This document shows, piece after piece, positions 37,635 to 44,995 of a stretch of DNA of 64,000 nucleotides (positions within the stretch are counted from its first letter, which is position 1; each line of letters begins with the position of its first letter). Where the stretch lies: positions 434,001 to 498,000 of the forward strand of contig NZ_JACJOU010000019.1 of assembly GCF_014695725.1 (NCBI RefSeq), read 5' to 3'. The DNA is from Microcoleus sp. FACHB-672. GTDB taxonomy: Bacteria; Cyanobacteriota; Cyanobacteriia; Cyanobacteriales; Oscillatoriaceae. The translations under genes and the position numbers were made by a program. The notes below the pieces were generated by a model. It made no database searches. It saw only the letters and a program-made list of their open reading frames with translations, and was not told where the DNA came from.

Positions 37635-39641
37635 ATGTCTCTCAATATATTCATTCGGAAAACCACGCACTTTGTTTTGTGGCGTCCGGGATCGTTGGAA
37701 CCGACACCGGCACTCTACATTGGCACTTTCAAAACATCCGAGTCACCGACTTTTGACAATTTTCGAGAAATTCCGCTGAAACAATCCGCGCAATTTTCCG
37801 ATTTATGGGAAATGCCGGCACAAGAGTGTGATTTAAAAGACGGACAAGTTTATTACTACTGGTTTAAAGTTCGTGACACCGCCCCTTATAGCGAAGCCTA
37901 TCAAGTCGTTTACTGCACCGATCCGATGGCTTGGACAGTGGATCGGCGGTTTCCCGCGCCGGTGCCGGCAGAGAACGGCGGAATTGCCAGTTTCGATGCT
38001 GCCAGTGTGGTGTTATTTAAAAATGGTCAGCTAGTCCCCTGTGATCCTCAAGGGCAAACTGTTAGCTGGGAAGGAGATGCAGATTTGCCGGCACTGCCAA
38101 CGAATAACCGGCTCGTTATTTACGAATTACCGACTCGTTGGGCACGAATTGACTCAACTGCTGAAATTGTAGTTGGCAACGGCACATTTCGTGATGTCCT
38201 TTCTCTATTAGTCCCAGACAAAACCGCACCAACATTTCCCACCCTTAATGAAGTAAAAAACCGCGCTCATCTTGTCGAACTCGGTGTGAATGCGCTGGAA
38301 TTGCTGCCGCCATCCGATAGCGACGATAAGCTGGAATGGGGTTATGGCACCGGCAACTATTTCGCCGCAGATTTCGATTTAGGATTGCCAGATCATCAGT
38401 CAGAACCCACCGCTTCAACCGATTTAGCCAATTTAATTAAAGTTTGTCATCAGCATGGCTTGCGCTTCTTTGTCGATGCGGTGATGGCTTTTTCGCGTAA
38501 TAATCCTTACCACAATATTAGCTTTCTCGATTTCTACATCAAATGGGGTGCCGGTGATCCAGAACAAGGCAGTCGAGATGGATTTGGAGGAGATTTATTC
38601 AAATATAATTATTGGGTGGAAGGTTATCACCCAATAACTGGAGAAAAATCTTGGTTTGTGCCGGCTCGTGAATACATGAAAGCCTACGCCGCCCACTGGC
38701 TGCAATATTACCGCGTTGATGGTTTGCGCCTTGATAGCGTGAATAATGTTGGCAATTATGACTTTTTAGAGGAATTTAAAAACTTCTCTCGCTCGCTTTG
38801 GCGGGAACGCTGGGGAAATCAAAACGGAGCCGATGAGCGTTTCCTTGTTGTAGGTGAAGAGTTAAGTGTTCCGCTGTCTCTAGTTCGGCAAAATCGTCTA
38901 GATGGGTTGTGGAATGAAAAGTTCAAGCAAATTATCCGGCGGGTAATTTTAGGTCAAAATGCCTTTGATGAATCCAGCTTTGAGTGGAGTGTGCGTAAAC
39001 TGATTGACTGCCGGCTTTTAGGATTTGCCAATGATTACGAGGCGGTTAATTATCTAACGTCTCACGATATTGGCGGCATGGGAAATGAGCGCTTCTTTAA
39101 TTGGCTGAAAAATAATGGAATTGATCACACCGAACCGCGCATTAAGTTAGCATTTACCTGCTTATTAACGGCTGTGGGAGTTCCGATGATTTTTGCTGGC
39201 GATGAATTTGCAGATGAGCAAGATTTGGATCTCAGTAACGAACATGGAAATCACAAACAAATTGATCCGGTTAACTACAGTCGTGTGAAAGAAGATTGGC
39301 GGCAGCGCATTTTTCAATATGTCGCCAGATTAATTAAATTTCGCACAACTTCTGAGGCTTTTTCAGTCAGTGATACCCACTTTATTCACTGTGACTTCAA
39401 CGAAGGAAAGCGAGTTGTTGTCTGGCAGCGCGGCAATCAAGCTGATAAATTAGTGGTTGTGGTTGCCAATTTCTCTGATTACGGCACACCTCCAGGTTCA
39501 GAGTATAAAGTTCCGAATTGGCCGGGAATTCCTGCCGGCAAGCAGTGGAAGGAAATTTCCCAAGATCGGATGGTGCCAAATGAGTGGGCCGGTAGAGAAG
39601 GGATTTTTCCTTGGGAAGCGAAAGTTTACGCAATGGTTTAA
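37635..39641 (+). CDS. GH13 alpha-amylase family glycoside hydrolase
   Basis: A 668-residue enzyme acting on alpha-1,4 or alpha-1,6 glucans such as glycogen. The N-terminal ~165 residues are a CBM48-like beta domain (FVLWRPGSLEPTPALYIGTF, VYYYWFKVRDT). The barrel has the GH13 motifs: VDGLRLDSVN with nucleophile D367, VVGEELS with acid/base E408, and TSHDIGG with D478. A beta-sandwich closes the protein (VVVANFSDYG). The subfamily is unclear: branching, debranching or maltogenic activity are all possible. ATG 37635 is preceded by AGAAGGG; an in-frame start at 37515 would translate the tandem duplication and is rejected. No signal peptide, so cytoplasmic. Confidence 0.88.
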   Translation: MSLNIFIRKTTHFVLWRPGSLEPTPALYIGTFKTSESPTFDNFREIPLKQSAQFSDLWEMPAQECDLKDGQVYYYWFKVRDTAPYSEAYQVVYCTDPMAWTVDRRFPAPVPAENGGIASFDAASVVLFKNGQLVPCDPQGQTVSWEGDADLPALPTNNRLVIYELPTRWARIDSTAEIVVGNGTFRDVLSLLVPDKTAPTFPTLNEVKNRAHLVELGVNALELLPPSDSDDKLEWGYGTGNYFAADFDLGLPDHQSEPTASTDLANLIKVCHQHGLRFFVDAVMAFSRNNPYHNISFLDFYIKWGAGDPEQGSRDGFGGDLFKYNYWVEGYHPITGEKSWFVPAREYMKAYAAHWLQYYRVDGLRLDSVNNVGNYDFLEEFKNFSRSLWRERWGNQNGADERFLVVGEELSVPLSLVRQNRLDGLWNEKFKQIIRRVILGQNAFDESSFEWSVRKLIDCRLLGFANDYEAVNYLTSHDIGGMGNERFFNWLKNNGIDHTEPRIKLAFTCLLTAVGVPMIFAGDEFADEQDLDLSNEHGNHKQIDPVNYSRVKEDWRQRIFQYVARLIKFRTTSEAFSVSDTHFIHCDFNEGKRVVVWQRGNQADKLVVVVANFSDYGTPPGSEYKVPNWPGIPAGKQWKEISQDRMVPNEWAGREGIFPWEAKVYAMV

Positions 39642-39655
39642 TAATTGAAAAAGTT

Positions 39656-39684
39656 AGCGATCACGTTTTAGTAGCGTGATCGCT
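39656..39684 (-). terminator. Hairpin between the GH13 and MazF genes
   Basis: AGCGATCACG at 39656-39665 pairs perfectly with CGTGATCGCT at 39675-39684. On the minus strand the stem is followed by AACTTTTT, so it best serves as the intrinsic terminator of the MazF-like gene, and may also stop rightward transcripts. Confidence 0.72.
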
Positions 39685-39708
39685 GCTTGATAAAAGCTTT
39701 ACCTGTAG

Positions 39709-40068
39709 TTATTTTTCGTTCAGTAATTTGTAAAGCTTTTCAGCAATCTGAGCTTGTATGTCTAACGACAATTCCCCCAATTCTCGATGGATGACTGCGG
39801 TAGAAACCGTCACCAATTGGTGTAATCTAATGGTGGATGGAACTCGCAATCCTGAAGCTGCGAAATCTGGATGCGTGGTATCTAATACGATGTCTGTTTC
39901 CACCAAATTAGAGGGGATAGGACTGGTAATATAAGCCAAAATGATGTGCTGGCGTGAGCCTAAAGGGTTCGTTAAGCAAGCAGTTGGACGCAGCTTATTA
40001 GCTGATAGATCGTCATAGGGAAAAAGCGCAAGGAAAATCTTACCCTTCGTCATGGAATGGTTTATCAT
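39709..40068 (-). CDS. MazF/PemK-like mRNA-interferase toxin
   Basis: A 119-residue type II toxin of the PemK/MazF fold that would cleave mRNA. It starts TKGKIFLALFPYDDLSANKLRPTACL, with the RP motif, followed by HIILAYITSPIP and VPSTIRLHQLVTVS. The frame is intact. Its antitoxin should lie just upstream, but there only a degraded-looking frame is found (40040-40273). ATG 40068 is used; ATG 40053 is the alternative. Without a working antitoxin the toxin must be weak, silent, or neutralised by another protein. Confidence 0.85.
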   Translation of the reverse strand: MINHSMTKGKIFLALFPYDDLSANKLRPTACLTNPLGSRQHIILAYITSPIPSNLVETDIVLDTTHPDFAASGLRVPSTIRLHQLVTVSTAVIHRELGELSLDIQAQIAEKLYKLLNEK

Positions 40069-40273
40069 CAGCTAGGGTGTAAATGCCTTCTTCAGACTTT
40101 GTTGGGGAGATAAAATTAGAAGCGCTGATCACTGATTTAGCCTATTCTGGGTCATTAAAGGGTTTGTCATCCGCTAAAGTTCTAAATATCTTATTTAGGG
40201 GCTTTGAGAAAATCAAAGGCTGGATTATTAGCTGCTGCGTGGAGCATTCATGTTTGTCTACTTCCTCTGAATT
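40040..40273 (-). pseudogene. Antitoxin-like frame with in-frame TAG and duplicated tail
   Basis: On the minus strand just upstream of and overlapping the MazF start, a frame without ATG runs 43 codons and ends TLADDKPFNDPE-TAG (40142-40144). The same phase continues for 33 codons and ends TLADDKPFHDEG-TAA (40040-40042), 29 nt inside the toxin gene. Two near-identical tails in one frame separated by an amber codon suggest either an antitoxin gene duplicated at its 3-prime end and then broken, or a short 31-residue antitoxin begun at GTG 40132. An overlap of antitoxin end and toxin start is usual in such modules. Confidence 0.45.
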
Positions 40274-40757
40274 ATTTTATTCTAGTTCATTTATCTAAAT
40301 CTTCAGGATCAGATAGTGCGGAAAGCTTCTAATATGTGCTTGGGCAAGAATAGATGGGTAACATCTTTTAATTTCTCACGATAACCATACATCCGTGCGT
40401 GCTGATGCACGGTATCCATCACTTTTTGTATTGTCCATAAAATCTCAATAATAAAACCGGCTTCATTTCATAATAAAGCCGGCAAAAAGCTGTGTGCAGT
40501 TGCTCGCAACAAAGCGCGAGTCTTTCACGTCATTTCAGTGTAAGCTGCCGGCGCATTTTATGGGAATATAGTATGGCTCTAGCAGATGAAATGCGCCTCT
40601 AAATACTTCAACAATCTGCCGACCACCCTCATCCTTATGGGTGAACTGATGGAGCGATTGATAAAGCCTTCTACTGGATGAACTGATTAGGCGATGGTGG
40701 CTATGGGTGTGACCCCTTACCTTGGTAAATGTAGACATTCACTCCACCCAGAAAACA
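40274..40757. other. Intergenic region with hairpin
   Basis: About 480 bp without a convincing gene; frames on the minus strand here have no ribosome binding site or recognisable sequence. CCGTGC/GCACGG near 40403-40422 forms a 6-bp stem. CCGGCTT (40457) and AAGCCGG (40476) form another, listed separately. Promoter of the peptidoglycan-binding gene is probably at the right end. Confidence 0.4.
40457..40482. repeat. CCGGCTT hairpin, copy 1 (left of peptidoglycan-binding gene)
   Basis: ATAAAACCGGCTTCATT leads a stem CCGGCTT/AAGCCGG with loop CATTTCATAATA. On the minus strand it is followed by TTTTATT. A related copy with the same first 17 bases lies at 41348-41372 on the other side of the gene 40758-41252. 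Confidence 0.6.
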
Positions 40758-41252
40758 ATGCAAACCACAGATAACCAAACCATCCAAGCTCAAGCTGCTG
40801 CCGCTCAATTGAATAAACCCCAACTGCTCTTTGGATCTAAGGGAGAAGCGGTTAAGGAAATGCAAAAACTCCTGATTCATTGGGGTTACTGCATCAATGC
40901 TGATGGCCACTTCGGACATAAAACTTTAGAAGCCGTTAAAGCCTATCAGCGCCGTGTTTTCCTTAAAGCTGATGGAATTGTGGGAAATATCACTTGGCAA
41001 GCACTCTACACCGGCGCACCCATTAATATGCCGGTGTTGCGTAAAGGCAGTAAAGGTCAGGCTGTAATGACTTTACAACAAGCCCTCAAAGATGCCGGTA
41101 ATTATAAATCCACCATTGACGGTGATTTTGGCCCTGGGACTGATGGAGGGCTTCGAGCATTCCAAAAAAATGCCAATTTAGCCGTTGATGGCATCACCGG
41201 CAGCTCAACTTGGTATGCCTTGAGCCGAATTTACGCGCCCTATCACTGCTAA
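40758..41252 (+). CDS. Peptidoglycan-binding protein, two PG_binding_1 domains
   Basis: A 164-residue protein with two tandem domains. The first contains LFGSKGEAVKEMQKLLIHWGY...DGHFGHKTLEAVKAYQ and ends DGIVGNITWQALY. The second contains LRKGSKGQAVMTLQQALKDAG...DGDFGPGTDGGLRAFQ and ends DGITGSSTWYAL. No signal peptide and no fused amidase are visible, so how it reaches the wall is unclear. ATG 40758 is preferred; earlier in-frame starts add a non-conserved stretch. It is followed by a strong terminator at 41396-41445 and bracketed by similar hairpin repeats. Confidence 0.88.
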   Translation: MQTTDNQTIQAQAAAAQLNKPQLLFGSKGEAVKEMQKLLIHWGYCINADGHFGHKTLEAVKAYQRRVFLKADGIVGNITWQALYTGAPINMPVLRKGSKGQAVMTLQQALKDAGNYKSTIDGDFGPGTDGGLRAFQKNANLAVDGITGSSTWYALSRIYAPYHC

Positions 41253-41347
41253 TTCCGGGAAACCGCATTGAGCAAGTGCGTTTTCAGTTCTGTAAATATA
41301 GCGGTTTTCAGCTAACTGCAAGCCGCTATAACTCTCAAATTATAAAA

Positions 41348-41372
41348 CCGGCTTCATTCCTTAACGAGCCGG
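41348..41372. repeat. CCGGCT hairpin, copy 2 (right of peptidoglycan-binding gene)
   Basis: TATAAAACCGGCTTCATT again begins the element, with stem CCGGCT (41348-41353) and AGCCGG (41367-41372). It matches copy 1 at 40457 in the left arm and first loop bases. It could be a small dispersed repeat. Confidence 0.55.
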
Positions 41373-41395
41373 CTAACTTCTATAAACTTAAAAAG

Positions 41396-41445
41396 TGCCG
41401 GGGTAGCCATCCAAAACATCGTGATCGCTACCCCGGCATTTTTAA
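41396..41445 (+). terminator. Strong intrinsic terminator
   Basis: TGCCGGGGTAGC at 41396-41407 is the exact reverse complement of GCTACCCCGGCA at 41427-41438, and TTTTTAAT follows on the plus strand. It lies between two convergent genes (peptidoglycan-binding and 41442-41852) and should end transcription from the left. Confidence 0.85.
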
Positions 41446-41852
41446 TGGGTTTCCCAGTCTGGACAATTTGCATCATCCCAACCGCTGGGGTGCATCCCGC
41501 AAACTAACAAATTTCCCCCGTAAACATGACCATGATAGTTGCGGCAACCCATACAAGCTGGATGTTTTTGTGACGTGGGTTCCACATAATGCACAAACTG
41601 TTCAGGCTGATCGGTAAAATCTAATTCTTCCAGTTCCAAATAAACATCGAACATCGGCTCGACAAGTTCATTCAAAAACCGATCCAGATCATTGACAAAA
41701 GTATTCTGTACTTGTGCTGTAATTTCTTCAGAAAGCTCGAAGAAGGCATCGACCGCTTCGAGCGCCTCTTCCGTTACTTCGATGAAGAACTGTTCAACCT
41801 CGTGAGTCGCCTCTTCCAGCATCTCAAAAAAACTTTTTTGCCAGTCTTCCAT
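41442..41852 (-). CDS. Cyanobacterial protein with acidic helix and Cys-rich C-terminus
   Basis: A 136-residue protein. Residues 1-85 are a strongly acidic helix-rich region with alternating E/D and F/L residues (FFIEVTEEALEAVDAFFEL), likely an amphipathic coiled-coil. The C-terminal 40 residues hold C99 and C102 (CMGC), then NYHGHVYGGNLLVCGMHPSGWDDANCPDWE with two more Cys and two His, which looks like a metal-binding or Fe-S site. I recall similar Cys tails in cyanobacterial proteins of unknown role. No function is claimed. Confidence 0.75.
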   Translation of the reverse strand: MEDWQKSFFEMLEEATHEVEQFFIEVTEEALEAVDAFFELSEEITAQVQNTFVNDLDRFLNELVEPMFDVYLELEELDFTDQPEQFVHYVEPTSQKHPACMGCRNYHGHVYGGNLLVCGMHPSGWDDANCPDWETH

Positions 41853-42046
41853 TGGCGTGTAATCTTGCTCTTAAAAAACATCATAAAAGTGCAGCTTGAG
41901 CCGCAAAGCGGGAATCCTGCACTTCTTTCTCCATTGTGATCCGTGATCAGGGAATGTGGAGTGGATTGCTGCACTCATCTTCACACTCTGTAATCTCTTC
42001 CAGGGAATACAACCATCGGCTCTTTTGCTATCCCTGTTGTGTGAGT

Positions 42047-42415
42047 CTACTCGCGCTGTAGCCGGCGCAACTCTTCCTGCAACGCTTGTACCTGATCACG
42101 CAGGTGATCTGCCTTTTTCGTTTCCGGTGTTGATGGTTCCTCTTCATCGAGGATCTCGATCCGTCTTGGCTCAGCCGGCCCTTCTTTCGTGGCTGTTCCT
42201 GCCGGCGGCTGCTGTTGCGCCTTAATCACCATATCATCAACAAACTTGCGGGCTTCTTCTGCTGTCATCTCGCCCCGCTCAACCATTTCATCTGCAAGCT
42301 TTTGAGCTTGGGTTCGCAGCTGGCTCAACGTGCTGCCGGCCCTCTCGCCGGCATAAGAAGCCAGCCCAACGCCGAGGTAAAAAGCCTTTTGAACAATATC
42401 TCCTAAACCAGCCAT
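42047..42415 (-). CDS. Phasin-like conserved cyanobacterial protein
   Basis: A 122-residue protein. It begins MAGLGDIVQKAFYLGVGLASYAGE, a weakly hydrophobic helix, then a heptad-rich helix ADEMVERGEMTAEEARKFVDDMV. This pattern is shared with phasins and PhaF/PhaI granule proteins. The end is a second charged coiled-coil (LRDQVQALQEELRRLQRE). Possible roles are granule association or a structural coiled-coil. ATG 42415 follows AAGGAG; an upstream ATG at 42442 is less likely. It lies 97 bp downstream of the SRP RNA gene on the same strand. Confidence 0.75.
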   Translation of the reverse strand: MAGLGDIVQKAFYLGVGLASYAGERAGSTLSQLRTQAQKLADEMVERGEMTAEEARKFVDDMVIKAQQQPPAGTATKEGPAEPRRIEILDEEEPSTPETKKADHLRDQVQALQEELRRLQRE

Positions 42416-42512
42416 TGCTAGTGAGGCTCCTTGAGAACACAAGTATCTGATGATTCCAGCATAAAGTTAAAGCTGGCTGATTGCCCACTGGACTCAAGGC
42501 GTAAAAAAAAAG

Positions 42513-42608
42513 TGACCCGGAGTCCACGCCTACCACAAGCATCCCGTGTTGCTGCTACCTTCCGGTCCTGACAAGATTTAGGCGTTGCGATCGCATGAGT
42601 CCGAGCCA
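42513..42608 (-). ncRNA. ffs: Signal recognition particle RNA (small bacterial type)
   Basis: On the minus strand the invariant SRP RNA core is read: GTCAGGACCGGAAGGTAGC followed by AGC, the GGAA tetraloop hairpin and the Ffh-binding site. The flanking arms close into a long stem: TGGCTCGGA at the 5-prime end pairs with TCCGGGTCA at the 3-prime end, with two G-U pairs. An A-run at 42503-42510 reads as a U-tract on the RNA strand, giving its terminator. Length about 96 nt, without the Alu domain, as in most cyanobacteria. It forms the SRP with Ffh to target membrane proteins. Confidence 0.96.
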
Positions 42609-42629
42609 ATAACACTATAACATAACTGT

Positions 42630-42896
42630 TCACTCTACGACCACGCACCACTCGTAAATGTCATATTTAACACAGCCATTTTTCACTAAGGGATCTTGGG
42701 CAACCAGCGCGTGGGCTTCTTCCTTGGATGCTGCCTCAAACAGCAGCATTCCGCCGCCACGTCGCGCCCAGTAGCCGGTTCGCGCCTTATGTCCTTTCTC
42801 AATCAAGTCTTGGACATAAGCTTTGTGTGCTGGCACATACTGGTCAAACGTAGATTTATCGACAATTCCTTCCTCAATCTTGACAAACCAAGGCAT
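42630..42896 (-). CDS. YciI family protein
   Basis: An 88-residue ferredoxin-like-fold protein. MPWFVKIEEG...YVPAHKAYVQDLIEKGHKA and GGGMLLFEAASKEEAHALVAQDPLVKNG are the family pattern. H23 and D69 are the positions conserved in YciI, a putative active site with unknown substrate. It ends just upstream of ffs on the same strand and faces away from the gene at 42927. Confidence 0.9.
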   Translation of the reverse strand: MPWFVKIEEGIVDKSTFDQYVPAHKAYVQDLIEKGHKARTGYWARRGGGMLLFEAASKEEAHALVAQDPLVKNGCVKYDIYEWCVVVE

Positions 42897-42926
42897 CGTA
42901 TTAGTAGTGATTAGTAGGGATTAGTG

Positions 42927-43487
42927 ATGGACAAATCTAAAAGTCGCTACTTCATTGCGCTCCTGCCACCCAAGGACATTAGAACCCATGTCAACGGTAT
43001 CAAGCAATACTTTGCCGATCACTACGACAGCCGCGCTGCTTTTAAATCTCCTCCCCATATCACGCTGCAACCACCCTTTGAATGGCTGACTGAGGAGGTG
43101 CCGGTGTTGGAGGGGTGTTTGACTAAATTTGCCAGTGAACGCCCTTCTATTCCTATTACTCTCTCTGGCTTTGCTGCCTTTGTCCCCCGCGTCATCTACG
43201 TCAATGTTATAAAAACGCCGGCTTTGCTCACCTTGCAAGCCGGCTTAATGACGCATTTGGAAACTACCCTAGGCATTACCGATCCCAAATCAAAACAGCG
43301 TCCTTATGCGCCACACATGACGGTTGCTTTTAGAGACTTGAGCCGGCAAAATTTCAAAGCTGCTTGGCCAGAATTTCAGGATCGAGAACTGCATTTTGAG
43401 TTTACAGCCGGCAACCTGACATTGCTAATTCATGATGGCAAGCAGTGGAATATTAATACTGAGTTTCCATTTCAACTGGCTTCTTAG
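42927..43487 (+). CDS. 2H phosphoesterase (2'-5' RNA ligase family)
   Basis: A 186-residue protein with the two histidine motifs of the 2H superfamily, HITLQ near 47-51 and HMTVAF near 130-135. They form the catalytic pair for 2',3'-cyclic phosphate hydrolysis or 2'-5' RNA ligation. It begins SRYFIALLPPKDI, a normal first strand. Substrate unknown. GTG 42924 and ATG 42927 are adjacent; ATG is chosen. It is convergent with the activase gene, separated by a palindromic repeat. Confidence 0.9.
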   Translation: MDKSKSRYFIALLPPKDIRTHVNGIKQYFADHYDSRAAFKSPPHITLQPPFEWLTEEVPVLEGCLTKFASERPSIPITLSGFAAFVPRVIYVNVIKTPALLTLQAGLMTHLETTLGITDPKSKQRPYAPHMTVAFRDLSRQNFKAAWPEFQDRELHFEFTAGNLTLLIHDGKQWNINTEFPFQLAS

Positions 43488-43522
43488 TGCAGACATAACG
43501 CCTTTTAGCTTCACATCAGTCA

Positions 43523-43544
43523 TTCCCAGGCACTTGCCTGGGAA
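43523..43544. repeat. TTCCCAGGC palindrome (REP-like), probable shared terminator
   Basis: TTCCCAGGC at 43523-43531 pairs exactly with GCCTGGGAA at 43536-43544 around ACTT. The flanks CA and CGAACTCGC also fit a small palindromic repeat that I recall as common between genes in filamentous cyanobacteria. Placed between two convergent genes, it could terminate both transcripts. Confidence 0.7.
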
Positions 43545-43564
43545 CGAACTCGCTTTACTTTTTA

Positions 43565-44995
43565 CTAGCTTTTTGGGCGGTGAATAATTGACTCAACAAC
43601 GCGGCGCTTGCTATTCGGTTCAATCCCAATTAGACGTACATAATCCCCACTGTGTTCATGCAGACACGCTTCCAATGCTGAGATCGCTTCAGACTCTTGA
43701 TTAGCTGGAATTGAAGCACAACTTATCCAAGAATTCGTCCGGAACCGGCGCTGATCCACATACTCAATGCCAAGGCGATAGCCACCCCGCACAATTTGTT
43801 GCAGCTGTTCCATCACTTCTGTACTGAGTTGCGAATTATGACCGTTGCCGGCGTGGGTCACCTGCTGGTAAGCTGCAACATGAGTTGGATCATTTGCTAT
43901 CTCATTGCGATCAACCGCCTTTTGGGCTTCCCTCTCGGTTGATGATAGTTGATTAGTCGGTTGATAAGATGAGGATTGATTTGTCGGTTGATTTCTCGAT
44001 TGATTTGCCGATTGATAAGATGAGGGTTGATTTCCCGATTGATTTGCCGGCTGATAAGATGAAGGTTGATTTCCCGATTGATTTGCCGGTTGATTACCCG
44101 GCTGATTATTTGAGCGCAAGACTTGATTATATTCTTTTGCCAGCCCTGTTTTCAGCACCCGTTGCTGTTCCTGGCTCATCAAATTACCAAATTCGATTAA
44201 GCGAGACAAACTGAAATCTGGTTTAGGAAATTGTGGCTTGCCTTCAGAGCTATTTGCTACACGCGAGGAAATCCGCTCAATTCCTGTTTTGTAAATAAAT
44301 TCTCGGATTTGCTCATCATAAAGCCGCGCCCGCAACGCACCGTAGAAATCAATCGCTTGATTGGGAAATGTATCAACAAGTTTTTCAACGTCTTTGCGAG
44401 AAAGTTCATCTTGCTCAAAAATACCGGAAACGATACCAACTCGGTCATCTCTGTCTGGTTCCCAGTAGAATTTTTCCATCCGTCCATCCCGAATCAGCGG
44501 CTCATATAGGGTGGAAAAGTCGTTGCCGGTGACAAGAATGGGGACACGGTGTAGAGGCGTGGAATCATAACTGCCAGGGAGTTGCACATTGGTGGGGTTA
44601 TCGGCAATGTTCATCAGGGTGCCGTTCACCATCTGTGTGTTCACCGTGTATTGAGTGGTTGAGTCAAACCGCCCCGCACCGGCATCCAAATCGTTAATCA
44701 TTAATACGCACATCTTGCCGCGCACTTTAATTAACTCTGCTGCTTCCCGATAGCGCAGGCGAACCAAACGTGATGGATCTCCCGCATCTGGACTTTCCAA
44801 CTCGCCGGCAGACATATGAATGACTTCAATGCCCATCCTTTGGAAAATTTGTTCGCATTGAAAGGTTTTGCCCTCTCCCTTGCGTCCATGAATGCCGAGA
44901 ATCAGTGGAACTCGTACTTTCGGAAGGTCTAAGAAGTTTTTGGTGATGTGAACCGCAACTTTATCTAAAAAACGGGGAGAAATGTAATACGTCAT
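43565..44995 (-). CDS. rca: RuBisCO activase with C-terminal SSUL domain
   Basis: A 476-residue AAA+ protein that reactivates inhibited RuBisCO in the carboxysome. Residues ~1-290 are the AAA module: Walker A GIHGRKGEGKT at 34-44, VLMINDLDAGAGRFD (Walker B), and the activase-like EPLIRDGRMEKFYWEP block. Residues ~295-352 are a linker of QPxNQSGNQ-type repeats. The last ~85 residues are a RbcS-like SSUL domain (GGYRLGIEYVDQRRFRTNSW...ACLHEHSGDYVRLIGIEP), like those of CcmM, with cysteines C432 and C449. SSUL ties the enzyme to RuBisCO. No rbcLS genes are in the window. Confidence 0.94.
   Translation of the reverse strand: MTYYISPRFLDKVAVHITKNFLDLPKVRVPLILGIHGRKGEGKTFQCEQIFQRMGIEVIHMSAGELESPDAGDPSRLVRLRYREAAELIKVRGKMCVLMINDLDAGAGRFDSTTQYTVNTQMVNGTLMNIADNPTNVQLPGSYDSTPLHRVPILVTGNDFSTLYEPLIRDGRMEKFYWEPDRDDRVGIVSGIFEQDELSRKDVEKLVDTFPNQAIDFYGALRARLYDEQIREFIYKTGIERISSRVANSSEGKPQFPKPDFSLSRLIEFGNLMSQEQQRVLKTGLAKEYNQVLRSNNQPGNQPANQSGNQPSSYQPANQSGNQPSSYQSANQSRNQPTNQSSSYQPTNQLSSTEREAQKAVDRNEIANDPTHVAAYQQVTHAGNGHNSQLSTEVMEQLQQIVRGGYRLGIEYVDQRRFRTNSWISCASIPANQESEAISALEACLHEHSGDYVRLIGIEPNSKRRVVESIIHRPKS
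43970..44107 (-). repeat. 39-bp coding repeats in the activase linker
   Basis: The linker DNA consists of near-identical 39-bp units, three visible copies plus fragments, giving QPSSYQPANQSGN-like 13-residue units. Tandem identity at the DNA level points to recent expansion, and repeat number could vary between strains. Each unit adds a polar, unstructured Q/N/S stretch between the AAA and SSUL parts. Confidence 0.8.

Noticed and set aside
40083-40298. 71-codon plus-strand frame opposite the antitoxin-like region
   Set aside because: The minus strand in the same place shows the antitoxin-like tails and the overlap with the toxin start; the plus frame has no family signal.
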